A stretch of DNA of 64,000 nt from Streptomyces erythrochromogenes (GCF_036170895.1 NZ_CP108036.1:7723501-7787500); one strand, 5' to 3'; shown: positions 44,091 to 53,350, counted from the stretch's first letter. Notes: generated by a model from the letters alone, not told the origin. Translations and numbers: made by a program.

Positions 44091-45701
44091 TCAGCCGGTG
44101 CAGGTGATGGAGAAGGGGACGGGGTTGGAGAGGGTGCGCGTGGGGCTCTGGAGTTCCACGGCCATCCCCGTGGTCAGGTTGCCCGTCTTGGCGTAGGTCG
44201 TCAGGCGTATGGTGTCGCGTCCGGTGGGGTTGGCCTTGTCGCCGATCGACATGGTGCGCCACTGGGGATCCACCACCGAGCCGTCGCCGGACACCCAGCG
44301 GTAGGAGATCAGCGTCGGCTCGGGCGCGGTGAACGTGGCGGTGAACGCGGGAGCCCGGCCCTCGGGGGTCGGGCAGCCGCCGCTGTAGGTCGTGTTCGTG
44401 CCCGTCACCGACACCCGTACGCCCGAACCGGTCGCGGTGTCACCGCCGTCGTCGCCGTCGCCGCTGAGCGCGTAGGCGAGTCCGGCGGCGGCCAGCAGGC
44501 AGGCGGCCGCGCCGGCGGCGACGAGCGCAGCCGCCCGGCGCCCGCGCGTGCCGGAAGCCGCCGGGGACTCGGCGGGCGGCTCGGGCGAGGGCTCCGTCGA
44601 GGTGGTGGCGGTCTCTTCGGGCACGTGGGTCGCGGCCGTGACGGTCCCCGTCGGCGTCCCCGCGGTCGTTTCAGCGGTCGTCTCGGCAGTCGTCTCGGTA
44701 GTCGTCTCCACGGTCGCCGCGGTGGCCGTCCGCGCGGTGGCCGGGAGGACGCGGGAGGCGGTAGTGGTGGCATCCGGCTCGTGCGCGATGTCCCGCAGGG
44801 ATGCGGCGACCTCGGCGGCGGGAGTCCGCTCCCCCGGCTCCTTGCGGAGCAGCCCGGCGATCACCGGGGCGAGCGGGCCGGCCCGGGTCGGCGCCGGCGG
44901 TTCGTCGTCCACCACGGCCCGCAGGGTGCTCAGGGCGGTGTCCTGCCGGAACGGGGAGATCCCCTCCACTGCCGCGTACAGCATCACGCCGAGGGACCAC
45001 AGGTCCGACTCGGGGCCCGAGGGGCGGCCCAGCGCCCGCTCCGGCGGCAGGTACTCGGGTGAGCCGACCACCTCGCCGGTCATGGTCAGGGCGGTGCTGC
45101 CTTCGACCGTCGCGATGCCGAAGTCGCTGAGCACCACCCGCCCGTCCTCGGCGAGCAGGACGTTCGCGGGCTTCACGTCCCGATGCTCCACCCCGACGGC
45201 GTGCGCGGCGCGCAGCGCGCTCAGCACCTCCGCGCCGATGTGCGCGGCGTGCCGCGGGGTGAGCGGTCCCTCGGAGCGCAGCAGATCGGCCAGCGACTGA
45301 CCGCGGATCAGTTCCATTACGATCCAGGGCCGCTCGTCCTCCATGACCACGTCGTGAACCGTGACCACGTTGCGGTCGGGTATTCGGGCCGCCGCCCACG
45401 CCTCCCGCTCCAGCCGGCTGTACATCCGCGCGATGTCACCGGCCCGCAGACCGGCCGGGGCCCGTACCTCCTTGACGGCGACCTCCCGGTGCAGGGTCTC
45501 GTCGCGGGCCCGCCACACGGTGCCCATGCCGCCTTCGCCGAGCCGGGACAGCAATCGGTAGCGGTTCGCGATCAGTACGTCCCCGCCCGCCGCCGTACCC
45601 GCTGTCGTCACCGCGGTGGTGGTGGCGGTACCCGTGCCGGTCACCGCCGTGGTGGCCGCGAGTGCGGTCTCCGTCAGGGTCTCGGATTCTTCGTTGTGCA
45701 T
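44091..45701 (-). CDS. Transmembrane Ser/Thr protein kinase
   Basis: 536 residues. Kinase domain at about 48-310: GEGGMGTV (55-62), Lys77, Glu100, HRDVKPAN (173-180), DFG (193-195) and S-P-E-Y-L-P-P-E-R. A Thr/Glu-rich juxtamembrane linker (T-E-T-T-A-E-T-T type repeats) leads to one membrane helix around 390-415 and an extracellular beta-rich domain of about 120 residues with a Cys pair. The Pkn-type protein should sense an outside signal. It is divergent from an FHA-domain gene, a natural phosphothreonine reader. Confidence 0.94.
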   Translation of the reverse strand: MHNEESETLTETALAATTAVTGTGTATTTAVTTAGTAAGGDVLIANRYRLLSRLGEGGMGTVWRARDETLHREVAVKEVRAPAGLRAGDIARMYSRLEREAWAAARIPDRNVVTVHDVVMEDERPWIVMELIRGQSLADLLRSEGPLTPRHAAHIGAEVLSALRAAHAVGVEHRDVKPANVLLAEDGRVVLSDFGIATVEGSTALTMTGEVVGSPEYLPPERALGRPSGPESDLWSLGVMLYAAVEGISPFRQDTALSTLRAVVDDEPPAPTRAGPLAPVIAGLLRKEPGERTPAAEVAASLRDIAHEPDATTTASRVLPATARTATAATVETTTETTAETTAETTAGTPTGTVTAATHVPEETATTSTEPSPEPPAESPAASGTRGRRAAALVAAGAAACLLAAAGLAYALSGDGDDGGDTATGSGVRVSVTGTNTTYSGGCPTPEGRAPAFTATFTAPEPTLISYRWVSGDGSVVDPQWRTMSIGDKANPTGRDTIRLTTYAKTGNLTTGMAVELQSPTRTLSNPVPFSITCTG

Positions 45702-45870
45702 GGGGGCGGTTCTCCCTCGTATCGCCGGCCGACGCGAACATCACGTACGGACCCGGATCCCGGTTCAGCGGTGCTCAAAAAATTCTCGAAATTGGTTGAA
45801 CCGAACACGTTCTCGGGGGCGTGTTGACGGCGTACGAGGAATCAGCGGCAACGTTCACAAGGGGTGTGGA

Positions 45871-47802
45871 GTGGCATCGGTCATCGTTGGGCGCACGGGT
45901 CCGTTCACCGGGCAGAGCGTGGTCCTGGGCGGCGAGCCCCTCAGCTTCGGGCGCAAGAGCGACAACAGCGTGGTGATCGTCAGCCCCAGTGCCTCCCGGC
46001 TGCACGCCGAGATCCTCACGGAGGACGCCGGCTTCGTGCTCTACGACCGGGACAGCCGGAACGGCACGTTCGTCAACGACCAGCGCATCACCCGGCACGT
46101 GCTGCGCCCGAACGATCGCCTACGGATCGGTGACGAAACGTTCCTCTACGAGGCGCAGGACTCCATGGAGACGGTCATGGACCTCTCCCTCATGGACGTC
46201 CCCCGGACCGGCACCGCCGACCCCGGCACCCTGCGCGTCACCATCACCGGCGGCGGCCCGGTGGGCCTCGCCTTCGCGCTGGCGCTCGACGAGATGCTTC
46301 CCGGCCGGACCGCCATCACGCTCTACGACGGGCGCTGGACCAGGAAGGGCTCCACGGTCGTCTGGAAGGACGAGACCCAGGGCAACTTCCGCCGCCAGCA
46401 GGTCGTCACCGTCCAGAGCCGGCAGTACCTCGCCCTCTCCGAGGAGGTCCGCGGCGCACTGTTCGACGACACGGGCGCCTACAGCGAGATGTGGCCCGTC
46501 GGACCGGACTCGGTCGACGGCCACCCGCCCCGCAACATCAGGATCGCCCACATCGAGGACCGGCTCCTGGACCTGGCGAACCGGAGGTCGGCGATCCGGC
46601 TCGTCGCCAAGCGTTTCGACGTGACGGAGCAGCAGAACAGGATCACCCAGGAACACGTCCTGGTCGTCGCCGAAGGCGGCCGCTCCCGCACCCGCGAGCA
46701 CTACGCCGACCGCTTCGGCGCGGCCGACGCCTCGATCTACTCCCTCGACGGCGAGCACCTTCAGGACATCGTGCTGGGACTGCGGGTCAAGTCGAAACTG
46801 CCGGACCCCATGAGCGTGCTGCTCACCGTGTCGCAGAACCGCTTCCTGCTCAACTCGCTGCGCGGCGAGGGCTTCCTGAACATGCGGCTCACCCGGGAGG
46901 AGGCCAAGAACGTCATCGGCATCGACCCTGTCCGTCACGTCTTCGAGGAGTGCATCGCCTCCCGCCCCTGCCTGATGAGCCGCCAGGAGGAGGACAACGA
47001 GTTCCGCTGCCCCACCCACGGCACGCTCTTCCTCCCCGCCCTGCTGCGCAGCTCCCCGCTCTGGAAGGAGATCCGGCAGGGCCTCAGCCTCTTCGGCGTG
47101 GCCGAGGAGGACCTGTCGGCGATCACCTCGTTCCGGCTCGACATGGTGCAGCGCCCGAGGTTCACCGCGCAGCTGCACCGGCCCACCGCGACCACCCCCG
47201 GCACGTACGGCTTCCTGCTGGGCGACGCGGCCAACGCCATCCACTTCTGGCCCGGCCGCGGCCTCAACAGCGGCCTCGCCTCCGCCACTTCGCTGGCGCG
47301 GTCGCTCAGCCGGTCCTGGCAGGGCAGACCCCTGCGGGATGCCGACTTCATCCGGCACGAGGCCGCCATGTCCATGCTCCAGTACCGGCACAAGAGCCGG
47401 GCCTGGAACGCCATGGTCACCACCGACGAACAGGGCATCACCCGAGCCATCAGGGACATCATCGCGCGCAGCGCGGAAGCCGGCGGTGGGGATGGCGCGG
47501 GTGCCCGCTCCGGCGCCGATGTCGCGGGCGGGAGCGACCTGGACGTGCTGCTGGACCGGATGGCCGACATCCGCGATCGGCTGGCATCCCGGCTCCCCGG
47601 CCTGCCCACGGACGGGGAACTCCGCGTCCACCTCGCTTCGATCGCCCCGGCCACCCTCCGCACCCTGCGGGAGAGCGGCGCCTGGGACACCCTGATCGTC
47701 GGGGGAGAGGAGGCCGACATCGACCTCTTCTACCAGTCGGATTCCCCGGTCTACGTACCCCGCCCGGCCGACCCCCGCAGCCTCCTGCAGCCGCAGGCCT
47801 AG
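45871..47802 (+). CDS. FHA domain fused to FAD monooxygenase-like protein
   Basis: 643 residues from a GTG at 45871. The N-terminal FHA domain is complete: L-S-F-G-R-K-S-D-N (Gly27-Arg28), S-x-S-R-L-H (40-45) and N-G-T (64-66). Residue 122 on starts an FAD-binding fold: T-I-T-G-G-G-P-V-G-L-A-F-A (124-136), with L-L-G-D-A-A-N-A-I-H-F-W-P-G-R-G-L-N-S-G later, as in PHBH-type hydroxylases. The last 200 residues are helical and unassigned. FHA domains bind phosphothreonine; the divergent Ser/Thr kinase is the likely partner. This domain union is unusual. Confidence 0.9.
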   Translation: MASVIVGRTGPFTGQSVVLGGEPLSFGRKSDNSVVIVSPSASRLHAEILTEDAGFVLYDRDSRNGTFVNDQRITRHVLRPNDRLRIGDETFLYEAQDSMETVMDLSLMDVPRTGTADPGTLRVTITGGGPVGLAFALALDEMLPGRTAITLYDGRWTRKGSTVVWKDETQGNFRRQQVVTVQSRQYLALSEEVRGALFDDTGAYSEMWPVGPDSVDGHPPRNIRIAHIEDRLLDLANRRSAIRLVAKRFDVTEQQNRITQEHVLVVAEGGRSRTREHYADRFGAADASIYSLDGEHLQDIVLGLRVKSKLPDPMSVLLTVSQNRFLLNSLRGEGFLNMRLTREEAKNVIGIDPVRHVFEECIASRPCLMSRQEEDNEFRCPTHGTLFLPALLRSSPLWKEIRQGLSLFGVAEEDLSAITSFRLDMVQRPRFTAQLHRPTATTPGTYGFLLGDAANAIHFWPGRGLNSGLASATSLARSLSRSWQGRPLRDADFIRHEAAMSMLQYRHKSRAWNAMVTTDEQGITRAIRDIIARSAEAGGGDGAGARSGADVAGGSDLDVLLDRMADIRDRLASRLPGLPTDGELRVHLASIAPATLRTLRESGAWDTLIVGGEEADIDLFYQSDSPVYVPRPADPRSLLQPQA

Positions 47803-47819
47803 GAGACGTCTCGCCGATC

Positions 47820-47882
47820 ATTCGCCGGGTCGGGCCGTGCCGGGTCGGGTCGGGTCCGGCCGTGCCGGGTCGGGCCGGGTCG
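47820..47882. repeat. GGGTC/GCCGTGCCGGGTC short tandem repeats
   Basis: A non-coding patch of repeated GGGTC and GCCGTGCCGGGTC units just past the FHA-FAD gene stop. No hairpin of note. Confidence 0.7.
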
Positions 47883-48089
47883 TACGCCGAACGGCCGGGC
47901 CTGCGTCGGGGCGTGCTGGAGGGTGCGCGTGCTCCCGTACGCCCGGCGCGCACCACCGGAAGGCCGCGGAACCGGTCCCGGGCCCCGGCGTCACAGGGCC
48001 GGGCGATCCATGCCGATTGTCACTCTATTCCCGCCTTCGGATGGCTCGGGTAGGTCCGTCGATCTTCGTGTGCTTATGCTTCACCCGCT

Positions 48090-49313
48090 ATGACGGAAAG
48101 TCACAACTCTTACGCGTTATGTGAATCGGCCGACGTGGTCGTCCTCGGCGCAGGTCCCGCCGGGCTCGTCCTGGGACTGCTCTTGCGGGCCGCGGGGATC
48201 GACTGCGTCATCCTGGAACGCGCCTCCCGCACCCATGTGCAGACCCGGGCCCGCGCCGGGTTCCTCGCCCCGAACACCGTGCGGATCCTGGACCGCCACG
48301 GCCTCGCCGACGGCCTGCACCTGGGCGGCCGCCGCCACGGCACGTGCGAGTTCCGCACGGAGGACGGCCGCTTCCGCCTCGACTACGGAGCCCTCGCCCA
48401 GGGCGGGCAGCACCACGTCTACCCGCAGCAGAACCTGGTCACGGACCTCCTGACCCACTACCTCGACATCGGCGGACGCATCCGCTTCCACACCGAGGCG
48501 CTCGCCGTACGCGACGCCGACAGCCCCCGGCCGTCCGTCACGACCCGCGAGCCCGACGGCCGTCCCACCCGCTGGACCGCCCGGTACGTCGCCGGCTGTG
48601 ACGGCCGGCACGGAGCGGCCCGCCGCTCACTGCCGCCGGGTGCCGTCCGCCACCACCATCACGACCACGGCGTGACCTGGCTCGGCCTGCTCGCCGAAAC
48701 CCCGCCGAGCCTCGACGCCGTCGGATACGCCGTCCACGGCCGCGGCTTCGCCGGACACATGGCCCGCACCGCGGAAGTCACCCGCTACTACCTCCAATGG
48801 CAGCGCGGCACCCCCGCCGACGCCTGGCCCGAGCAGCGCATCTGGGACGAGCTCGACCTCCGCATGCGCGCCGCGGACCACGGCCCGCTGCGACGGGGCA
48901 GGCTCCTGGAACGCGGGGTCTTCGACCTGACCTGCGACGTCGTCGCGCCGCTGCGCCACGGCTCGCTCTTCCTGGCGGGCGACGCGGCGAGCCTGCTCGC
49001 CCCGGCCGCCGCGAAGGGCGCCAACCTCGCCGTGCTGGAGGCCGAGATCCTGGCGGAAGCCCTTGCCGATGCCCTCACCCAAGGGGACACCGCCGGACTC
49101 GACGCGTACTCGGACCGGTGCCTGGCGCACATCTGGCGGGCCCAGGAGTTCACCGGGTGGATGACCCGCCTCCTGCACGCGGTACCCGAACAGGGCCGAG
49201 GTGCCGGTGCCGGATCGTTCTTCCACGCCGGCCTGCAGCGCTCACGGCTCAACTCGCTGCGCACCTCACGCATTTACCAGGACTGGTTCGCCGAGAACTA
49301 CGTCGGCGTGTGA
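48090..49313 (+). CDS. 4-hydroxybenzoate 3-monooxygenase-like FAD hydroxylase
   Basis: 407 residues along the PHBH plan: G-A-G-P-A-G (20-25), D-G in A-G-C-D-G-R-H-G, and F-L-A-G-D-A-A-S-L-L-A-P. It ends A-E-N-Y-V-G like PHBH. Against Pseudomonas PobA, the carboxylate-binding Arg214 is kept (Arg226 here) and Tyr222 is kept (Tyr234), but Ser212 is Met224. It should hydroxylate an aromatic acid at the ring; the exact substrate is open. The following methyltransferase, 122 bases on, could methylate the new hydroxyl. Confidence 0.88.
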   Translation: MTESHNSYALCESADVVVLGAGPAGLVLGLLLRAAGIDCVILERASRTHVQTRARAGFLAPNTVRILDRHGLADGLHLGGRRHGTCEFRTEDGRFRLDYGALAQGGQHHVYPQQNLVTDLLTHYLDIGGRIRFHTEALAVRDADSPRPSVTTREPDGRPTRWTARYVAGCDGRHGAARRSLPPGAVRHHHHDHGVTWLGLLAETPPSLDAVGYAVHGRGFAGHMARTAEVTRYYLQWQRGTPADAWPEQRIWDELDLRMRAADHGPLRRGRLLERGVFDLTCDVVAPLRHGSLFLAGDAASLLAPAAAKGANLAVLEAEILAEALADALTQGDTAGLDAYSDRCLAHIWRAQEFTGWMTRLLHAVPEQGRGAGAGSFFHAGLQRSRLNSLRTSRIYQDWFAENYVGV

Positions 49314-49435
49314 CGCACCGGCGCACCGGCACACCAGCGCACCGCCCCTCGCAGCCTCGCGCACTCCCGCCACCGACTGCACCCCGCCCTGCCCTGCCCC
49401 GCCCAGCCCCGTACCGGCCCGAGGACACCCCCACG

Positions 49436-51208
49436 ATGACGACGACCCTCCCCGACAAAACGTTGCTCCTGGACGACATCGCCGGCCTGCGCGCGGCGGC
49501 CCAGTTCGTCCGCGAGCACGACAGCGTCGCCCTGCTCCCTCTCCTCCTGCCGGGCCTCGACGGCCCGGACCTGCAGGCGCTGGCCGGGCACTGCCGGTTC
49601 GCCCACGCGGGGTTGCTGCTCTTCCCGCCGGACACGGACAGCCTCCGGGCCCAATTCGCCGCCTGCGGACTGGACGTCGACACTCCCTCGCACCCCAGCG
49701 TGGTGGTCCGGGACCGCCTCGCCCGGCGCCACGGGCGCGACCCGGCAGAGCTCGACGTCCGGATCCTGCGCCCCCGGGTGTACGGCTCTGCCGGGCAGCG
49801 GCGTGCGGTCGAGGTGTTCGCCCTGGCCGTCCCCCCGCACTCCGGCCTGGAACCGATCGCCGCCTACGAACGCACCCGCCGGCACGAGGCGCACCTCGCC
49901 TTCGAGGTCGAGCGCCCGGAGCCACTGGCGCTGCGCGGCCTGTGCGCGATCCTCGTCCGCCACGGCGCGCGGCCCGACGGCGGCGGCTACAACCCGCACG
50001 AGGACGGCACGGTCCTCTACTTCACCCTTCCCGCCGACGCGGCCTGCGACTACGGGCGGCTGGAACTCTACGCACGCGGCGACCACCGCGACACCCTGGC
50101 CGCCCACCTTGACCACCCCGACCGGTTCGACAGCCCCCGCCCTGACGCCCGACCCGGCGCGCGACAGCCCGCCGAAACGCTCCTCCACCTCCTCACCGGG
50201 GCGTGGACGACACAGGCACTCGCCGCCTTCGCCCGGCTGGACCTGCCCGACGCCATGGACACCCGCACCGCGCAGCGCACCGAGGACCTCGCCCGGGCGA
50301 CCGGTACCCACCCCCGGAGCCTCGCCACGCTCCTGCGCTACCTGGCCATGTTCGGAGCCGTCGCCGAGGAGCAGGAAGGATTCCGCCTGACAGAGCTCGG
50401 CGCTCTGCTGCGCGCGGACACGCCCGGGTCGATGCGGCCGCTGGCCCTGATGTACGGCGGCCCGTTCTACCGCTCCTTCGGCGGCCTCGACCACGCCGTG
50501 CGGACCGGACAGCCGGCCTTCGACCAGATCTTCGGCGAGAACCACTTCGACCACTTCGCCCGCGACCCCCAACTCGCCTCGCTCTTCGACCAGTCCATGG
50601 CCGCGAGTTCACGCATGTTCCGGCCGCTCCCCACCCACCCGGTCATCACGGCCGCCGCTCAGGCGCCGGCGGCCGCGCCCGCGACGGTCGTCGACGTCGC
50701 CGGCGGGAACGGAGAGCTCCTCGGGCTGATCCTCACCGCACACCCGCACCTGCGCGGCGTCCTGCTCGAACGCCCGCACGCCGTCGAGGCCGCCCGGCGC
50801 CGGCTCGACGCCGCGGGCTGCGGGCCGCGCTGCGCGTACCGCTCAGGGGACTTCGCCGACGTGCCGCCGGGCGGCGACGTCTACGTCCTCTCACGCGTCC
50901 TGCACGACTGGGACGACGACCGCTGCCGTGAGATCCTGCGCCACTGCGCCCGTGCGATGCCCGCGCACGCGGACCTGCTGGTCGTGGAACGCCTCCTGCC
51001 CGGCGACGGTTCCCCCTCGCTGGCCACCGCCTGGGACCTGCACATGCTGTGCAACGTCGGAGGCCGCGAACGCGGCGCCGACCACTACGCACGCCTGCTG
51101 GCCGACGCCGGCCTCGAGCTCGTCGGCCACAGCCCCCTGCCGCTGGACGCCCACGTGCTGCACGCCCGCAGGGCAGGCGTACCGGAGCCCGTCCTCCGGC
51201 GTACCTGA
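49436..51208 (+). CDS. Bidomain methyltransferase with unknown N-terminal domain
   Basis: 590 residues. Residues 1-235 form an unrecognised domain (DIAGLRAAAQFVREHDSVALLP, later RPRVYGSAGQRRAVEVFALAV). From about 250, an O-methyltransferase family 2 protein: dimerisation helices, S-A-M motif V-V-D-V-A-G-G-N-G-E-L-L, then V-L-S-R-V-L-H-D-W-D-D-D and A-D-L-L-V-V-E-R-L-L-P-G-D-G. It probably methylates a small aromatic hydroxyl. Paired with the upstream hydroxylase. Confidence 0.85.
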   Translation: MTTTLPDKTLLLDDIAGLRAAAQFVREHDSVALLPLLLPGLDGPDLQALAGHCRFAHAGLLLFPPDTDSLRAQFAACGLDVDTPSHPSVVVRDRLARRHGRDPAELDVRILRPRVYGSAGQRRAVEVFALAVPPHSGLEPIAAYERTRRHEAHLAFEVERPEPLALRGLCAILVRHGARPDGGGYNPHEDGTVLYFTLPADAACDYGRLELYARGDHRDTLAAHLDHPDRFDSPRPDARPGARQPAETLLHLLTGAWTTQALAAFARLDLPDAMDTRTAQRTEDLARATGTHPRSLATLLRYLAMFGAVAEEQEGFRLTELGALLRADTPGSMRPLALMYGGPFYRSFGGLDHAVRTGQPAFDQIFGENHFDHFARDPQLASLFDQSMAASSRMFRPLPTHPVITAAAQAPAAAPATVVDVAGGNGELLGLILTAHPHLRGVLLERPHAVEAARRRLDAAGCGPRCAYRSGDFADVPPGGDVYVLSRVLHDWDDDRCREILRHCARAMPAHADLLVVERLLPGDGSPSLATAWDLHMLCNVGGRERGADHYARLLADAGLELVGHSPLPLDAHVLHARRAGVPEPVLRRT

Positions 51209-51233
51209 GGCGGCGCCGCCGTCCGCACCACCG

Positions 51234-52244
51234 CTACGTGGACCGGCTCGGCCCCGGACCGCTTCGCAGCCCGGGGTGAGGACCGGGAGCGGCGGGGGTC
51301 CCGGCGGGAAGCCGCCGGTCCGGGCGGGTCCCGGCCGTGGGCCGGCCCAGGGCGACCCCGGCCAGTACGAGGGCCAGTCCGCCCAGTTGCCGGCCCGTCA
51401 GCACCTCGCCGGCGACCGCCGTCCCGAGCAGGACGCCCGTGACCGGGTTGAGCAGCCCGATCAGACCCACCGTCCCGGCGGGCAGCCGGCGAAGGCCCGC
51501 GAACCAGACCGAGAAGGCCAGGGCGGTGGCGACCAGGGCGACGTAGCAGAAGGCCAGGAGCACGGACGGGGACACCGGTGGCGGGGCTCCCTCCACGGCG
51601 ACGGCGACCGGCAGCAGGAGCAGGCCCCCGGCGGTGAGCTGCCAGGCGGTCGAGGCGAGGACACCGGCACCGGCGGCCTCCGCGGTCCCGGTCATCCCGG
51701 TGCCGGTCCCGGTGCCGGTCCCGGTCCCGGTGCCGGTCCCGGTGTTCCACCGCTTGGCCAGGATGTGGCCGAAGGACGACACCAGCACTGCCGCGGCCGA
51801 CACCAGTACGCCCGGCACGCTGATCCCGTCCTCGCCACCGAGCAGCATGAGGCACACCCCGCCCAGCCCGATCGCGGCGCCCGCCAGATGGGCGGAGCCG
51901 GGCCGCTCGGCCATCAGGAGCCAGGCGGCCAGCATCATGGCCAGGGGGGAGACCGCCATGACGGTCGAGGCCACGCTTGTGGGCAGCAGCTGTGAGGCGG
52001 CGAAGACGAGGACGAAGAAGACGCTCACGTTGAGCAGCCCGAGCACGGCGGACCGTCCCCACCACGCGCCGCGCGGCCGACGGCGGCACAACGCCAGCAG
52101 CACCAGGCCGGCCGGCAGCGCCCGCAGGGCAGCCCCGTACAGCGGGTGGTCCGCCGGCAGGAATGCGTGGGTGACGAAGTAGTTGGCTCCCCAGGCCACC
52201 GGCGCCACCGCGGTCAGTGCCACCCAGCGCTTATTACCTTCCAT
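51234..52244 (-). CDS. EamA-type DMT-family transporter
   Basis: 336 residues from the ATG at 52244 (MEGNKRWVALTAVAPVAWGANYFVTHAFLP). Ten predicted helices in two EamA halves: G-A-N-Y-F in helix 1 and L-G-L-L-N-V-S-V-F-F-V-L-V-F-A-A. A long (Gly-Thr) repeat fills the cytoplasmic loop between the halves. DMT proteins of this type export amino acids or metabolites. Divergent from a MarR gene with palindromes over both starts, so regulated by it. Confidence 0.9.
   Translation of the reverse strand: MEGNKRWVALTAVAPVAWGANYFVTHAFLPADHPLYGAALRALPAGLVLLALCRRRPRGAWWGRSAVLGLLNVSVFFVLVFAASQLLPTSVASTVMAVSPLAMMLAAWLLMAERPGSAHLAGAAIGLGGVCLMLLGGEDGISVPGVLVSAAAVLVSSFGHILAKRWNTGTGTGTGTGTGTGTGMTGTAEAAGAGVLASTAWQLTAGGLLLLPVAVAVEGAPPPVSPSVLLAFCYVALVATALAFSVWFAGLRRLPAGTVGLIGLLNPVTGVLLGTAVAGEVLTGRQLGGLALVLAGVALGRPTAGTRPDRRLPAGTPAAPGPHPGLRSGPGPSRST
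51683..51745 (-). repeat. Gly-Thr coding hexamer repeat
   Basis: About nine 6-base units (GGTGCC or GGTCCC on the plus strand) encode alternating Gly-Thr in the central loop of the DMT transporter. Confidence 0.85.
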
Positions 52245-52254
52245 GGAAGGTAAT
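52233..52254. promoter_or_regulatory. 22-bp palindrome over the transporter start codon
   Basis: A perfect 22-bp palindrome with core TTACCTTCCATGGAAGGTAA. The transporter start codon (52244-52242, minus strand) lies at its centre. Likely MarR operator. Confidence 0.75.
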
Positions 52255-52257
52255 ATA

Positions 52258-52271
52258 GCTTCCATGGAAGC
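52258..52271. promoter_or_regulatory. 14-bp palindrome over the MarR start codon
   Basis: GCTTCCATGGAAGC, with the marR ATG (52264) at its centre. It shares TTCCATGGAA with the neighbouring palindrome; centres are 21 bp apart, two helical turns. TAATAT/TATATT between them can serve as -10 on both strands. Confidence 0.72.
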
Positions 52272-52812
52272 AAGTGTGGCGTCCGAGGAGCATGTGCGGG
52301 AGCAAGGACAGGGGCAGGAACTCGCCTCGGACCGGGTGGCCCGCATCCAGGCCGACTGGCGACGCGAACGTCCTGACCTCGATGTCGGCCCGCAGGGCGT
52401 GATCGGCCGACTGCACCGCCTCGCCGACCGGCTCGGCGCGGAACTCCGCCTCGTCTACGACCGCTACGGACTCGGGGAAGGGGAGTTCGACGTCCTGTGC
52501 GCGCTGCGCCGCGCGGGCGAGCCCTTCGAACGCGCGCCGGGCGAGCTCGCCGCGCACACCATGGTCACCACCGGTGCGATGACGAAGCGGATCGACCGCC
52601 TGGAACGCTCGGGGCTCGTCACCCGCCGCCGCTCCGGCGACGATCAGCGCGGCCGGATCGTCGCCCTCACCCCGGCCGGACGCGACCTCGTCGACCGGGC
52701 CTTCACCGACCACATGAGAAACGAACGCCGGCTGCTCGACCTCGTGACCCCCGAGGAGGCCGCGGCGCTCGAAACGCTGCTCGCCACGTGGCTCCACCGT
52801 CTGGAGGACTGA
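52264..52812 (+). CDS. MarR-family regulator
   Basis: 182 residues from ATG 52264 (an in-frame ATG at 52243 is inside the other palindrome). The core G-E-F-D-V-L-C-A-L-R-R-A-G, L-A-A-H-T-M-V-T-T-G-A-M-T-K-R-I-D-R-L-E-R-S-G-L-V and the wing R-R-S-G-D-D-Q-R-G-R-I-V-A-L-T-P-A-G are standard. No ribosome site precedes the ATG, and the -10-like TAATAT sits at the distance expected for a leaderless transcript. Probably represses itself and the DMT transporter. Confidence 0.93.
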   Translation: MEASVASEEHVREQGQGQELASDRVARIQADWRRERPDLDVGPQGVIGRLHRLADRLGAELRLVYDRYGLGEGEFDVLCALRRAGEPFERAPGELAAHTMVTTGAMTKRIDRLERSGLVTRRRSGDDQRGRIVALTPAGRDLVDRAFTDHMRNERRLLDLVTPEEAAALETLLATWLHRLED

Positions 52813-53116
52813 GCGGGGCAGCGAGGTCGGGTCGGGATCGGGCGACCGGGCGGGATCGGCGGCAGTGGTGCCGCCACGGGTGGAGTACGCCCCCCGCCGA
52901 AGCAGGGAAGGCCTTGCGGGTGACGATCGACGCCCAGTGCCACTGGACCCACCGCTCCCTCGGCCGCACCGGGGCCGCCCGCGACCGCCCGCATACGGCA
53001 GAAACCGCTCGGTGATTACGGCCGCCACCGGCTCGCGGCGGTGAAAGATCGACTTCCCGACTGACGGCCGCGCCGCGAAAATGAGAGGAGAGGAAAGCCG
53101 AGGGAGGCTGAGGCGT
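52813..53116. other. Gene-free stretch
   Basis: No supported gene, repeat or hairpin found on either strand. Confidence 0.5.
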
Positions 53117-53350
53117 GTGAGGGCGGATTCAGAGGACGCACTGACCATCCGCGCCGTAGCCGAGCGGCTGATGAAGGCGTACCCGCAGGTCGACGCCCGC
53201 CTGGTGCACAGCTCGGTGCAGATCGCGTACGAGGAGCTCAGGTACGCGCGAGTACGTACCTACCTGCCGGTACTGATGGAACGCAGGGCGCAGGACCTGC
53301 TGCCGTCCGACGAGGAGCAGCTGCGCAGGACCGCTCGCGTGACAGAATGA
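53117..53350 (+). CDS. Three-helix-bundle dimerisation protein, DUF3562-like
   Basis: 77 residues from a GTG at 53117 with GGGAGG nine bases upstream; an ATG at 53081 is an alternative. Pattern: A-L-T-I-R-A-V-A-E-R-L-M-K-A-Y-P-Q-V-D, V-H-S-S-V-Q-I-A-Y-E-E-L-R, R-T-Y-L-P-V-L-M-E-R-R-A. This is a small all-helical dimerisation fold widespread in actinobacteria. It overlaps the next gene by four bases (ATGA). Confidence 0.8.
   Translation: MRADSEDALTIRAVAERLMKAYPQVDARLVHSSVQIAYEELRYARVRTYLPVLMERRAQDLLPSDEEQLRRTARVTE

Noticed and set aside
47820..47882. Possible CRISPR or origin repeats
   Set aside because: Units are short, irregular and without spacers of constant length.
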